A DNA stretch of 64,000 nt. Origin: Micromonospora chalcea (lineage in GTDB: Bacteria > Actinomycetota > Actinomycetes > Mycobacteriales > Micromonosporaceae). Under the pieces are notes generated by a model. That model had not been told where the DNA came from. It saw only the letters and a list, made by a program, of their open reading frames with translations, and made no database searches. This document shows, one piece after another, positions 44,969 to 56,118 of this stretch. How positions within the stretch are numbered: position 1 is the stretch's first letter; every line of letters begins with the position of its first letter. The stretch is taken from the NCBI RefSeq assembly GCF_002926165.1, contig NZ_MAGP01000110.1:1-64000 (forward strand). The letters are read 5' to 3'. Position numbers and translations under genes: made by a program.

Positions 44969-45044
44969 CGCAGCCGCGGGTTCGAAAGAGCTCGCGGACG
45001 CTGGATTCCGGCAGCCCACGCTGGCGGAGTGCAATGAAGGTTCT

Positions 45045-45117
45045 GGCCCCGTCGTCTAGCGGCCCAGGACGCCGCCCTCTCAAGGCGGTAGCGCCGGTTC
45101 GAATCCGGTCGGGGCTA
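45045..45117 (+). tRNA. tRNA-Glu (CUC), copy 1
   Basis: 73 nt. Acceptor GGCCCCG pairs with CGGGGCT (first pair G-T). Anticodon stem CCGCC/GGCGG with CTC at 45079-45081. T-arm GGTTCGAATCC. No encoded CCA. Identical to copy 2. Confidence 0.95.
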
Positions 45118-45127
45118 CAGCACCGAC

Positions 45128-45157
45128 AGCCCGTCCCGTTTCCCCGGGGCGGGCTTT
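45128..45157 (+). terminator. Terminator after tRNA-Glu copy 1
   Basis: AGCCCGTCCCG (45128-45138) pairs with CGGGGCGGGCT (45145-45155), one T-G wobble, loop TTTCCC, followed by TTCTG. It lies 10 bp after the tRNA. Confidence 0.7.
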
Positions 45158-45279
45158 CTGCTGTCCGGGCAACGTTTTCCGCGTGCGGTGGGGGTGACCC
45201 CCGCGGCGCGGTGCCGGACGCGATGCCGCTAGACTACTGCCACGCCACCCGGCAGGGCGGCGAAGCAGGAAAAGTGCCT

Positions 45280-45352
45280 GGCCCCGTCGTCTAGCGGCCC
45301 AGGACGCCGCCCTCTCAAGGCGGTAGCGCCGGTTCGAATCCGGTCGGGGCTA
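45280..45352 (+). tRNA. tRNA-Glu (CUC), copy 2
   Basis: 73 nt, identical in sequence to copy 1; anticodon CTC at 45314-45316. The two copies are separated by 162 bp, and each has its own downstream hairpin, so they look separately terminated. Confidence 0.95.
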
Positions 45353-45358
45353 CGTCAC

Positions 45359-45395
45359 CGAACGGCCCGTCTCGCTACGCGAGGCGGGCCGTTCG
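45359..45395 (+). terminator. Terminator hairpin after tRNA-Glu copy 2
   Basis: A 16-bp stem (45359-45374 with 45380-45395), one T-G wobble, loop CTACG. It begins 6 bp after the tRNA. No T-run. Confidence 0.65.
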
Positions 45396-45412
45396 CATTC
45401 CCCGCCCCACCC

Positions 45413-45475
45413 CGTTGATCATGAAGTTAGCGGCAGTCTGGGAGATCAAAAATGCCGCCAACTTCATGATCAACG
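45413..45475. repeat. Long near-perfect intergenic inverted repeat
   Basis: Two 23-nt arms (45413-45435 and 45453-45475) pair with a single mismatch around a 17-nt centre. The ends read CGTTGATCATGAAGTT. It is far richer in A and T than its neighbours. I recall similar GTTGATCATGAAGTT repeats between genes in Micromonospora and Salinispora; if so it is a REP- or MITE-like family. It lies 26 bp past the end of the IclR gene and may act as its terminator. Confidence 0.75.
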
Positions 45476-45500
45476 CGAGAGGGGGGTGGGGGTGGGTGGG

Positions 45501-46187
45501 TCAGAGGCCGGAGAGGCGCTGGCCGGCTCGGACGACGGCCATGGCGTGGCGTTCTCCGGGGCGGCGGCCGAGGCGCTCGATCGGGCCGGAGATGCTGATC
45601 GCGGCGATCACCCGGCCGGTGCGGTCCCGGATCGGCGCCGAGACGCTCGCCACACCAGCCTCCCGCTCCGCGACGCTCTGGGCCCAGCCGCGCCGCCGTA
45701 CCTCGGCCAGCGTACGGCCGGTGAACTTGGAGCGGGGGAGCAGCGGCATGACCGCCTCCGGCGGCTCCCAGGCGAGCAGGATCTGCGCCGCCGACCCGGC
45801 GGTCATCGGCAGCACCGAGCCGACCGGGACGGTGTCCCGCAGGCCGCTGGCACGCTCGGCGGCGGCCACGCAGATCCGCTCGTCGGCGCGCCGCAGGTAG
45901 AGCTGGGCGCTTTCGCCGGTGGCGTCCCGTAGCGCGGCGAGCAGCGGCTCGGCGGCGGTCAGGAGCACGTCCGGGGCCGCGTTCGCCAGCTCGCCCAGGC
46001 GTGGACCCGGGCGCCAGCGCCCCTGGGTGTCCCGGACGAGCATCCGGTGGATCTCCAGCGCCTGTGCCAGCCGGTGCGCGGTGGCCCGGGGCAGCTTGGT
46101 GCGTTCAACGAGTTCGGCCAGGCTGGCGCCGTCGACGCAGGCGGCCAGGATGACCACCGCCTTGTCGAGAACGCCGACACCGCTCAT
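45501..46187 (-). CDS. ndgR: IclR-family regulator NdgR/LtbR-like
   Basis: About 228 residues: winged-helix domain (GVGVLDKAVVILAACVDGAS, LPRATAHRLAQALEIHRML) and IclR effector domain (TVPVGSVLPMTAGSAAQILL). The N-terminal GVGVLDKA and its divergence from leuC match NdgR of Streptomyces and LtbR of Corynebacterium, which control leuCD and other amino-acid genes. I chose ATG 46187; GTG 46199 is possible but lies in the operator-like region. The gene probably controls leuCD and itself. Confidence 0.9.
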   Translation of the reverse strand: MSGVGVLDKAVVILAACVDGASLAELVERTKLPRATAHRLAQALEIHRMLVRDTQGRWRPGPRLGELANAAPDVLLTAAEPLLAALRDATGESAQLYLRRADERICVAAAERASGLRDTVPVGSVLPMTAGSAAQILLAWEPPEAVMPLLPRSKFTGRTLAEVRRRGWAQSVAEREAGVASVSAPIRDRTGRVIAAISISGPIERLGRRPGERHAMAVVRAGQRLSGL

Positions 46188-46189
46188 AC

Positions 46190-46236
46190 TGTGTCCCACA
46201 AGCCGAAATTTACCTCCCAGAATTTAGGATGTCCAG
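46190..46236. promoter_or_regulatory. Divergent ndgR-leuC promoter region
   Basis: The 49-bp gap between the two start codons is AT-rich for this genome. It contains TGTGTCCCACA (46190-46200), a dyad with 4-bp arms, and AAATTTACC with AGAATTTAGG in the following 25 bp. Such a short shared region implies one operator controlling both genes, or leaderless transcription of leuC. Confidence 0.5.
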
Positions 46237-47679
46237 ATGGTGGGAGTCACTCAACCGAGGACCCTGGCCGAGAAGGTCTGGGACGCACACGTGGTCCGCT
46301 CCGCCGACGGCGAGCCGGACCTGCTCTTCATCGACCTGCACCTGCTGCACGAGGTGACCAGCCCGCAGGCGTTCGACGGGCTGCGTCTGGCCGGGCGCGG
46401 GGTCCGCCGTACCGACCTGACGATCGCGACGGAGGACCACAACACCCCGACCGGGTACGACGACCCGGCGTTCCGCCTCCGGCGCGGCGACCTGCTCACG
46501 ATCGCGGACCCCACCTCCCGCACCCAGATCGAGACGCTGCGTCGCAACTGTGCCGAGTTCGGCGTCCGCCTGCACGCGCTGGGCGACGAGAACCAGGGCA
46601 TCGTGCACGTCATCGGCCCGCAGCTCGGCCTCACCCAGCCCGGCATGACGATCGTGTGCGGCGACTCGCACACCGCCACCCACGGCGCGTTCGGCGCGCT
46701 CGCGTTCGGCATCGGCACCAGTGAGGTCGAACACGTGCTGGCCACGCAGACGCTGCCGCAGGCCCGGCCGAAGACCATGGCCGTGAACGTGGTCGGCGAG
46801 CTGGCGCCCGGCGTCACCGCCAAGGACCTGGTGCTCGCGCTGATCGCGCAGGTCGGCACCGGCGGCGGTCGCGGTCACATCGTCGAGTACCGGGGCGTGG
46901 CGATCCGCGACCTCTCCATGGAGGGGCGGATGACCATCGCCAACATGTCCATCGAGTGGGGCGCCAAGGCCGGCATGATCGCGCCGGACGAGACCACGTT
47001 CGCGTACCTGAAGGGGCGGCCCAACGCGCCCCAGGGCGACGCCTGGGACGCGGCGCTGGAGTACTGGCGGACGCTGCCCACCGACGACGGCGCGACGTTC
47101 GACACCGAGGTCACGCTCGACGCGAGCCGGATCACGCCGTTCGTCACCTGGGGCACCAACCCCGGGCAGGGTGTGCCGCTGGGCGCGACGGTGCCGGCCC
47201 CGGAGGACTTCGTCACCGAGCCGGAGCGGGTCGCCGCCCGGCGCGCGCTGGAGTACATGGACCTCACCCCGGGCACGCCGATGCGTGACCTGGCCGTGGA
47301 CGTGGTCTTCGTCGGCTCCTGCACCAACGGCCGCCTGGAGGACCTGCGTGCCGCCGCCGACGTGCTGCGCGGGCACCGCGTCGCCGACGGCGTACGCATG
47401 CTGGTGGTCCCCGGCTCGGCCGCGGTCCGCGAGGCGGCCGAGATCGAAGGGCTGGACAAGGTCTTCACCGAGGCCGGCGCCGAGTGGCGTTTCGCCGGCT
47501 GCTCCATGTGCCTGGGCATGAACCCGGACACGCTGAAGCCGGGTGAGCGTTCCGCCTCGACCTCCAACCGCAACTTCGAGGGCCGCCAGGGCCGGGGCGG
47601 GCGTACCCACCTGGTGTCCCCGCCGGTCGCCGCCGCCACCGCCGTGGTCGGCCGGCTGGCCGCCCCCGCCGACCTGTAG
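46237..47679 (+). CDS. leuC: Isopropylmalate isomerase large subunit
   Basis: A 480-residue aconitase-family protein that with LeuD interconverts 2- and 3-isopropylmalate, and in the CimA route isomerises citramalate to methylmalate. The Fe-S ligands are visible as the Cys in [10 protein letters not shown] and the two in [21 protein letters not shown] is the substrate loop. ATG 46237. leuD follows after 15 bp. Confidence 0.97.
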   Translation: MVGVTQPRTLAEKVWDAHVVRSADGEPDLLFIDLHLLHEVTSPQAFDGLRLAGRGVRRTDLTIATEDHNTPTGYDDPAFRLRRGDLLTIADPTSRTQIETLRRNCAEFGVRLHALGDENQGIVHVIGPQLGLTQPGMTIVCGDSHTATHGAFGALAFGIGTSEVEHVLATQTLPQARPKTMAVNVVGELAPGVTAKDLVLALIAQVGTGGGRGHIVEYRGVAIRDLSMEGRMTIANMSIEWGAKAGMIAPDETTFAYLKGRPNAPQGDAWDAALEYWRTLPTDDGATFDTEVTLDASRITPFVTWGTNPGQGVPLGATVPAPEDFVTEPERVAARRALEYMDLTPGTPMRDLAVDVVFVGSCTNGRLEDLRAAADVLRGHRVADGVRMLVVPGSAAVREAAEIEGLDKVFTEAGAEWRFAGCSMCLGMNPDTLKPGERSASTSNRNFEGRQGRGGRTHLVSPPVAAATAVVGRLAAPADL

Positions 47680-47694
47680 AAGGGCAGCCGAGAG

Positions 47695-48282
47695 ATGGAC
47701 AAGTTCACCACCCACACCGGCACCGCCGTGCCGCTGCGCCGATCCAACGTGGACACCGACCAGATCATCCCCGCCGTGTACCTCAAGCGGGTGACCCGGA
47801 CCGGATTCGCCGACGGTCTGTTCAACGCGTGGCGGGAGGACCCGTCATTCGTCCTCAACGATCCCGTCCATTCGGGTGCGTCGATTCTGATCGCCGGCCC
47901 CGAGTTCGGCACCGGATCATCCCGGGAGCACGCCGTCTGGGCGCTGCGGGACTGGGGCTTCCGGGCCGTCATCTCGCCCCGCTTCGGCGACATCTTCCGC
48001 GGCAACGCGCTCAAGGAAGGCCTCCTTCCGGTCGAGCTGGAATTGAAAGCCGTGGAAGAACTGTGGGATCTCGTGGAATCCGAGCCGACCACGCCGATCA
48101 CTGTCGACCTCGCCGCCCGCCAGGTCCACGCCGGTGACGCCACCTGGGCGTTCCCGCTGGACGACCACAGCCGCTGGCGGCTGATGGAGGGCTTGGACGA
48201 CATTGGACTCACCCTCCGGCACGAGGCGGAGATCGCCTCGTACGAGGCGTCCCGGCCGTCGTTCCTGCCCTCGGTAGCCTGA
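47695..48282 (+). CDS. leuD: Isopropylmalate isomerase small subunit
   Basis: A 195-residue partner of LeuC, the swivelling domain of an aconitase. Seen: [24 protein letters not shown] at the start and [14 protein letters not shown], the signature loop. Length normal. ATG 47695 follows GAGAG. A perfect hairpin follows 11 bp after the stop. Confidence 0.97.
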   Translation: MDKFTTHTGTAVPLRRSNVDTDQIIPAVYLKRVTRTGFADGLFNAWREDPSFVLNDPVHSGASILIAGPEFGTGSSREHAVWALRDWGFRAVISPRFGDIFRGNALKEGLLPVELELKAVEELWDLVESEPTTPITVDLAARQVHAGDATWAFPLDDHSRWRLMEGLDDIGLTLRHEAEIASYEASRPSFLPSVA

Positions 48283-48293
48283 CTCCGGCCCGA

Positions 48294-48328
48294 ATTCGCC
48301 CCCACCGGTGCGCCCGGTGGGGGCGAAT
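48294..48328 (+). terminator. Terminator hairpin after leuCD
   Basis: ATTCGCCCCCACCGG pairs perfectly with CCGGTGGGGGCGAAT over loop TGCGC. No T-run directly follows, though a T-tract occurs at 48347. Confidence 0.75.
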
Positions 48329-48363
48329 CCGTTACGACACAAGGGCTTTTTTCCACCGAATGT

Positions 48364-48392
48364 TTGTGTCCAGGCAGCACAGGGCATAACGT
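48364..48392 (+). promoter_or_regulatory. Promoter of hupB
   Basis: TTGTGT (48364-48369), 17 bp, then TAACGT (48387-48392), a good TAnnnT -10. It leaves a leader of about 43 bp with a strong GGGAGGAAG ribosome binding site. Confidence 0.55.
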
Positions 48393-48441
48393 GCGCGCAG
48401 AATGGCTCGCGTCGAGTCAGTTGCACAATCGGGAGGAAGTC

Positions 48442-49047
48442 GTGAACAAGGCCGAGCTCATCGAGGCGCTCGCCGTTCGCCTGGGGGACCGGAAGACGGC
48501 GACGGCCGCGCTCGACGCGGTTCTCGCTGAGGTCCAGGCGGCGGTCACCAAGGGCGAGAAGGTGGCGATCACCGGTTTCGGAGCGTTCGAGAAGCGCGTC
48601 CGGGGAGCCCGAACAGCGCGCAATCCGCGTACCGGCGAGGCGGTGAAGGTCAAGAAGACCTCCGTCCCGACGTTCCGGGCGGGCGCGGGCTTCAAGGAGA
48701 TGGTGGCCAGCGGCAAGGTGCCGAAGGACACCGCCGCCGCGAAGAAGACCACCGGCGCCGCGAAGAAGACCACAGCGGCGAAGACCACCGCCGCCGCGAA
48801 GAAGACCACGGCGGCGAAGGCCACCAAGACCACCGCTACCAAGAAGGCCGCGCCGGCGAAGAAGGCCGCCGCGACCAAGACCACGGCGGCGAAGAAGACG
48901 ACCGCGGCGAAGTCCACCGCGGCGAAGAAGACCACCACCGCCAAGAAGACGACCGCGGCGAAGTCCGCCACGGCCAAGAAGACCACGGCGGCCAAGAAGG
49001 CGCCCGCGAAGAAGGCACCGGCCAAGAAGGCCGCCACCCGGCGCTGA
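48442..49047 (+). CDS. hupB: HU-family DNA-binding protein with Lys/Ala-rich tail
   Basis: About 201 residues. The first ~90 are a normal HU domain (NKAELIEALAVRLGDRKTAT, ITGFGAFEKRVRGARTARNP). The rest is a low-complexity basic tail built from KKTTAAK, KSTAAKK and KKAPAKK units, as in mycobacterial HupB and streptomycete HupS. The tail binds DNA and compacts the nucleoid. GTG 48442 follows GGGAGGAAG. The 26 codons upstream in the same frame are promoter, not protein. leuD-hupB order matches other actinobacteria. Confidence 0.96.
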   Translation: MNKAELIEALAVRLGDRKTATAALDAVLAEVQAAVTKGEKVAITGFGAFEKRVRGARTARNPRTGEAVKVKKTSVPTFRAGAGFKEMVASGKVPKDTAAAKKTTGAAKKTTAAKTTAAAKKTTAAKATKTTATKKAAPAKKAAATKTTAAKKTTAAKSTAAKKTTTAKKTTAAKSATAKKTTAAKKAPAKKAPAKKAATRR

Positions 49048-49059
49048 CCGGACGGCCCA

Positions 49060-49097
49060 CGAAAGGGCGCCCACCGTTGCCGGTGGGCGCCCTTTCG
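49060..49097 (+). terminator. Terminator hairpin after hupB
   Basis: A perfect 17-bp stem (49060-49076 with 49081-49097), loop TTGC, 12 bp after the hupB stop. No T-run. Confidence 0.8.
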
Positions 49098-49182
49098 CAT
49101 GGGTACGCCGTTGACCGTCCGCCGTCGCGCCCCGCAGAATCGCCGTGCCGAAAACCCCCGTCGGTCACGAGAAGAGGCGCCC

Positions 49183-51174
49183 GTGCGGCACCGTCACCTC
49201 TCCACCCTCACGCTCGCGCTCGGTATCGCGGTCCTGCTGGACGTGCTGCGGGTCTGGCTCCCGTCGGTCATCACCCTCTTCGGGCGGGCCGCCGAGACAC
49301 CGGCCGAGCTGCTCGGCGCGTTCGCGCTCGGCTGGTTCCTGCTCGCGCTCGCCGCGCCTGCGCTCGTACGCCGCACCGGCGCCGCCCCGGTCGGACTCGT
49401 CGCGGCGGGTGTGCTGGCGGCGGCGCGGCTGGCGCTCACCGCGCAACCCGGTGGTCCGGCCCAGCTCTGGCTGGCCTGCGCCGGGCTGCTCGCCGGCCTG
49501 GTCTGGCTCGCCGCCACCGCCGCGTCCGTGCCCCGGCCGGTGGCCGGGCTGGCGCTGGGCATGGCCGGGAACGCGGTCGGGCACGCCCTGCTCGGCACCG
49601 AGGACCTGGTGTGGCGCGGCGGTGTGCTCGCCTGGAGCCTGAGCGCCCTGCTGGTGCCGGCGTTCCTGGCCGCGTCGGTGGCGGTACGGCGGGAGTGGGC
49701 GGACACGCCGGCGGCGGGGCCGTCCCCGACGGGCGCGGGCCACGGCACAACCGGGCGGCGTGTCCGCGTTCCGGGCCGCCGAGCCTGGCTGCTGTGCGGC
49801 CCGGCGCTGCTGCTGGCCGGTCAGGTGGCGCTCGCCCCGGCGCTCTGGAGCGCCGCCGCCGGCACCGGATCGCCTGACTTCCCCGGCCTCGCCCGCCCCG
49901 GCAGCGGTGCCCTGCCGGGCGCGCTCGCGGTGCTGCTGTTCCTCGCGGCGGCGTTGTTCCGGGCACCGGCGCGCGTGGCGCGGGTGCTGTGGCCACTGGC
50001 GTTGCTCGCCGGGTCGGTGCTGTTCGTGACCGGGCATCTCGTTCCGGCGTACCTGCTCACCGCCGCCGGTCTCGGCGGCTGCCTGGCCCTCACCGACACG
50101 ACCGGCGACGGGCCCGCAGCCGCCGACGACGCGGCCGGGCCGGGCGACGACGGACGGGCGGGGGCGCGACGCGGGCGGGCGGCGGCGCTCGGGATGCTGG
50201 TGTTCGCGGTGGCCACGGTGGCCTACTACGCCGCCTACGACCTGGGGTACCCCAACGGCTGGGCGCCGGTCGCCACGGCCGTCCTGGTGGCTCTGGTGGC
50301 GGCTACCGCGCCTGTCCGGGCCGCACCGACGGCACCCGACCCGACGGCGCCCGGCGCAGCCGCACCCGGCCCGGTGCTGCCGACCACGGTCCGGGTCGCG
50401 GCCCTGGCCGCGCTCACCGCGCTGGCCGGGCTCGCCGCCGTGCTGCACGTACCGCCCGCACAGGCCCGGGCCACGGCCGCGCCGGCGGCGGTACGGGTGG
50501 CCGCGTACAACATCCGGATGGGGTTCGGCCTGGACGGCCGGCTGGACCTCGACGCGCTGGCCCGGGAGCTGCGCGGCGCGGACATCGTGCTGCTCAGCGA
50601 GGTGGACCGGGGCTGGTGGCTCAACGGCGGCCACGACACGCTGGCGTTGCTGGCCCGGCGGCTGGAGATGCCGTACGTCTTCGCGCCCGCCGCCGACCCG
50701 GTCTGGGGCGACGCGGTGCTCAGCCGGTTCCCGGCGCGCTCCGGGCAGACGCGGCGGCTGACCGCGCACGGCGCGCCGACCGGTGCGCAGGCCCTCGGCG
50801 TCACGCTCGACCTCGGTGGTCGCGAGCTGGCAGTGGTGGCCACGCACCTGCAACCGCCGCCCGGCCGGGATCCGGTGGAGCAGGCCCGCGAGGTGGCCGC
50901 GTTCGCCGGCCGGTACGCCGCCGGCCGTCCGCTGGTGCTCGGTGGCGACCTGAACACCGAGCCGGCCGACCCGGCGTTCGCCGAGTTCACCGGCGCCGGG
51001 CTGGTGGACGCGCTGGCCCCGGCCCGGCCGTTGCGGACCAGCCCGGCCGACGACCCGCGCACCCAGATCGACCACGTCTTCGTCTCCCCGGGCCTGACCG
51101 CCACCGAGGTACGCGCGCCGCGTACCGAGGCCAGCGACCACCTCCCGGTGACGCTCACCGTCACGCTGCCCTGA
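49183..51174 (+). CDS. Multi-pass membrane endonuclease/exonuclease/phosphatase family protein
   Basis: About 663 residues. The first ~430 form about 12 hydrophobic segments. The C-terminal ~240 are an EEP domain: VRVAAYNIRMGFGLDGRLDL, VLLSEVDRGWWLNGG (metal-binding Glu), VVATHLQPPPGRDP, LGGDLNTEPADPAF and a final SDHLPVTLTV, all intact. The likely role is a membrane-anchored phosphodiesterase or hydrolase acting outside; the substrate is unknown. GTG 49183 follows AAGAGG; the longer frame from 49099 overlaps a terminator. Confidence 0.87.
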   Translation: MRHRHLSTLTLALGIAVLLDVLRVWLPSVITLFGRAAETPAELLGAFALGWFLLALAAPALVRRTGAAPVGLVAAGVLAAARLALTAQPGGPAQLWLACAGLLAGLVWLAATAASVPRPVAGLALGMAGNAVGHALLGTEDLVWRGGVLAWSLSALLVPAFLAASVAVRREWADTPAAGPSPTGAGHGTTGRRVRVPGRRAWLLCGPALLLAGQVALAPALWSAAAGTGSPDFPGLARPGSGALPGALAVLLFLAAALFRAPARVARVLWPLALLAGSVLFVTGHLVPAYLLTAAGLGGCLALTDTTGDGPAAADDAAGPGDDGRAGARRGRAAALGMLVFAVATVAYYAAYDLGYPNGWAPVATAVLVALVAATAPVRAAPTAPDPTAPGAAAPGPVLPTTVRVAALAALTALAGLAAVLHVPPAQARATAAPAAVRVAAYNIRMGFGLDGRLDLDALARELRGADIVLLSEVDRGWWLNGGHDTLALLARRLEMPYVFAPAADPVWGDAVLSRFPARSGQTRRLTAHGAPTGAQALGVTLDLGGRELAVVATHLQPPPGRDPVEQAREVAAFAGRYAAGRPLVLGGDLNTEPADPAFAEFTGAGLVDALAPARPLRTSPADDPRTQIDHVFVSPGLTATEVRAPRTEASDHLPVTLTVTLP

Positions 51175-51180
51175 GCCGCC

Positions 51181-52065
51181 TCACAGCCGGTCCGGGAGGA
51201 CCAGCCGGTCACCGGCGAACGGCAGCAGCCAGCCACCGCCCTTGGCGGTGGTGAAGTCCTCGTCCACGCGGCCGGTGAGCCGTTCCAGCGCGCCCGGGAT
51301 CACCTTGCCCTGGCTGCACACCGCCACCGTCCCGGCGGCCTGCGCCAGCGCGACCAGGCGGGCCGCGGCGGCGAGCGCGCACTCCTCGGCCTGCTGGCCC
51401 GGCTCCGGCTCGTCGAAGTCGCCGCACACCTCGATCGGCAGGTCCAGCCGGGCCGCGGCCGGGCTCAACGTCTGCACGCAGCGGCGCGCCGAGGCGGAGC
51501 ACAGGCGGGCCGGGCGGACCAGGGCCACGAGCGGAACCAGCGCCAGCGCCTGGGCCTGCCCGTCGTCGTCCAGCGGGCGCCCGTGGTCCGGGCCGGTCCA
51601 GGTGCCGCGCTTGCCGGCGCTGGCGTGCCGCACCAGCAGCACGGTCGCGGTGACCGGCGGCAGCGCCGCGAACGCGGCGATCACCTCGGCGTCGTGCGGG
51701 TAGCTGACCCGGCGTACCGCGTCGTCGACCGGGAACCAGGCCACGTCGTCGACCTCGGTGCCGGGCTGGAAGCCGCCGGCGCCGGCCGCCCGCATGGACC
51801 AGTAGTCGACCGCCTTGGCGTGACCCTCGCTGCGGTAGCGGACGGTGGGTAGGCGCACCTGCGGCACCGCGCGTACGTCGGTCTCCTCGGCGACCTCACG
51901 GACGGCGGCGACCAGCGGATGCTCGCCGCGGTCCAGCTTGCCCTTCGGCAACGACCAGTCGCCGTACCGGGGGCGGTGCACGAGGCAGACCTCGACGCCG
52001 GCCGGGCCCGGGCGCCACACCACGCCGCCCGCGGCCCGGATCCGTACCGGCTCGTCGTCGCTCAC
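51181..52065 (-). CDS. Nudix hydrolase fused to a histidine phosphatase (MutT1-like)
   Basis: About 294 residues. The N-terminal Nudix domain has GKLDRGEHPLVAAVREVAEE followed by TDV, matching the Nudix box except for the final Gly. The C-terminal domain is a SixA-type histidine phosphatase with LLVRHASAGKRG. The same fusion next to ppk is MutT1 (Rv2985) in M. tuberculosis, which degrades oxidised nucleotides and diadenosine polyphosphates. GTG 52065 is used. It lies downstream of ppk on the same strand, 40 bp away. Confidence 0.9.
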   Translation of the reverse strand: MSDDEPVRIRAAGGVVWRPGPAGVEVCLVHRPRYGDWSLPKGKLDRGEHPLVAAVREVAEETDVRAVPQVRLPTVRYRSEGHAKAVDYWSMRAAGAGGFQPGTEVDDVAWFPVDDAVRRVSYPHDAEVIAAFAALPPVTATVLLVRHASAGKRGTWTGPDHGRPLDDDGQAQALALVPLVALVRPARLCSASARRCVQTLSPAAARLDLPIEVCGDFDEPEPGQQAEECALAAAARLVALAQAAGTVAVCSQGKVIPGALERLTGRVDEDFTTAKGGGWLLPFAGDRLVLPDRL

Positions 52066-52105
52066 CCGCTCACCGTATGCCCGCCCGGCACGCGCCACGG
52101 CCCGC

Positions 52106-54406
<2,301 letters not shown>

Positions 54407-54457
54407 CTCATGATTCCCCGATAAGGGTGAACGGAAAATGAACTCCGGCCAGGTTGT

Positions 54458-55297
54458 TCACGCCATGGTCGGCAAGGTCACCCGGACGACCTCGCCGTCG
54501 GCGTCCCGCTCGATCCGGACACGCTGCCCCAATCGGAGCAGCCGCAGCCCGGAGGCGTCGAACGCGCGGGCCGGGAACGCCAGCTCGGTGCCGTCGTCGA
54601 GCAGCAGCACGCCGCTGCGGGTCGACGCGTCGTAGGTGGCCACCGTGCCCTGCATGCCAGCACCGTACCGGACTTCGGCCCCGGCCAGCAGCGCCGCCGT
54701 GCGTGGCCCCAGACCCAGCCCGGCGGCGGCGGCCAGGTCCGCCGGGGTGTCCACGTCCCGGCGCAGGCTGGGCCAGTCACCGGCCAGCGGCAGCGCCCCG
54801 CTCGCCGCGTGGGCGGCGGCCGAGCCGGGCCCGAACCGCGGCGCCAGCGGCACCCCGGCCGGCGCGGCCAGCAGCACGGTGCCACCGCCGGGTGCGTCCG
54901 CGACGTACCCGCGTACCCCCTGGGTGGCCCGCAGCGCGGCGGCCAGCTCGGCCGGTCGCAGCGCGGGCAGGTCGGCGGTCAGGCCGGCCACGGCGGCGCG
55001 CGGCCCGGCGACGGCCGCGCCGTGCCGGAACGCCGCGTTCAGCCCGGCGCCCGGATCGGCGGCGACCCGGGCGCCCGCCGCGTCCGCCGCCGCGCGCACC
55101 CGCGCGTCGTCGGTCACCACGAGCACCCCGGCGACCGCCGGGCACGCCCGCGCCGCGCGCAGCGTGTCGGCCGCCAGGGCCAGCGCCAGCTCCTCATGGG
55201 GTACGCCGGGCAGCGCGCCCCGCAGCCGGCTCTTCGCCGCTCCCAGGCGCTTCACCGGCATCACCACGGTCCAGCGGGCCTCAGACACGCCGACCAT
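54458..55297 (-). CDS. FbiD/CofC-type guanylyltransferase with cold-shock-like C-terminus
   Basis: About 279 residues. The first ~205 are a CofC/FbiD nucleotidyltransferase: [59 protein letters not shown] and the [12 protein letters not shown] end. It makes the phosphoenolpyruvyl- or lactyl-diphosphoguanosine precursor of coenzyme F420. The last ~65 residues ([20 protein letters not shown] then [25 protein letters not shown]) look like a cold-shock/OB-fold domain without the usual RNP motifs. The two parts are in one uninterrupted frame. Start ATG 55297 or GTG 55288. It is divergent from plsC. Confidence 0.9.
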   Translation of the reverse strand: MVGVSEARWTVVMPVKRLGAAKSRLRGALPGVPHEELALALAADTLRAARACPAVAGVLVVTDDARVRAAADAAGARVAADPGAGLNAAFRHGAAVAGPRAAVAGLTADLPALRPAELAAALRATQGVRGYVADAPGGGTVLLAAPAGVPLAPRFGPGSAAAHAASGALPLAGDWPSLRRDVDTPADLAAAAGLGLGPRTAALLAGAEVRYGAGMQGTVATYDASTRSGVLLLDDGTELAFPARAFDASGLRLLRLGQRVRIERDADGEVVRVTLPTMA

Positions 55298-55392
55298 CCT
55301 GCCAGCGGGAGCGCCGGTACCCGCACTGGCCGCAGCGGGGGCGAACAGGCATGATTCTGTGCCGGGGCGCGTGGGCGGATCGAGGAGGCACT

Positions 55393-56118
55393 GTGGCACG
55401 GCGGAGGCTGGGGTTCTGGCGACGGCTCGCCGTGGTGCTGGTGAAGCCGCTGATGACGGTCTGGACCCGGCGCACCTGGCGGGGCATGGAGCACCTGCGC
55501 GGCGACGGCGGCGTGATCCTCGTGCCGAACCACATCTCGCACGCCGACCCGCTCGTGGTCGCCCACTACATCTACGACGCCGGGCGCTGGCCGCGTTTCC
55601 TCGGCAAGGCCAGCGTGTTCCGGGTGCCGGTGGTCGGCGCGATCCTGCACCGCTGCCAGCAGATCCCTGTCGAACGGGGCACCGTCGAGGCGGTCAAGTC
55701 GCTGGACAAGCTGGTCGCCGCGCTGGCCGAGGGGGGCGCCGTGGTGATCTACCCGGAGGGCACCACCACCCGGGAGCCGGACCTGTGGCCGATGAAGGGC
55801 AAGACCGGCGCGGCCCGGCTGGCGCCCGCCACCGGCGCCCCGGTGGTCCCGATCGCCATGGTCGGCCCGGAGCGGATGTTCGACCCGCGTACGGCGCGCT
55901 TCGGGCTGCGCCCGCGTACCCCGGTGACGGTGATCGCCGGCCCGCCGGTGGACCTGAGCCCCTGGGCCGGCGCCACGCCGACCCGGCCGATCCTGGAGGA
56001 GATGACGGACACCATCATGCTGCGCATCCGGGATCTGGTCGCGGAGATCCGTGGCGGCACACCACCGCCGCTCTGGCAGCGGCCCGCCCGCACCGGCATC
56101 CGGGAGGCCGGCGAATGA
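55393..56118 (+). CDS. 1-acyl-sn-glycerol-3-phosphate acyltransferase-like
   Basis: About 241 residues, PlsC family. Motif I is NHISHAD (H and D catalytic), and the glycerol-3-phosphate-binding motif is [19 protein letters not shown] basic N-terminus and a hydrophobic stretch fit a membrane-bound enzyme of phosphatidic acid synthesis. GAGGAGG supports GTG 55393. The stop overlaps gpsA (ATGA), which supplies glycerol-3-phosphate, so the pair makes sense for phospholipid synthesis. Confidence 0.92.
   Translation: MARRRLGFWRRLAVVLVKPLMTVWTRRTWRGMEHLRGDGGVILVPNHISHADPLVVAHYIYDAGRWPRFLGKASVFRVPVVGAILHRCQQIPVERGTVEAVKSLDKLVAALAEGGAVVIYPEGTTTREPDLWPMKGKTGAARLAPATGAPVVPIAMVGPERMFDPRTARFGLRPRTPVTVIAGPPVDLSPWAGATPTRPILEEMTDTIMLRIRDLVAEIRGGTPPPLWQRPARTGIREAGE

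Noticed and set aside
44897..45475. tRNA cluster as a mobile element attachment site
   Set aside because: No integrase, excisionase or duplicated tRNA end was found nearby. The two tRNA-Glu copies are complete.
48718..49047. Repetitive DNA in the hupB 3' end as a CRISPR-like or tandem repeat array
   Set aside because: The repeats are codon-level repetition of Lys/Ala/Thr in a known HupB tail. They are variable and without spacers.
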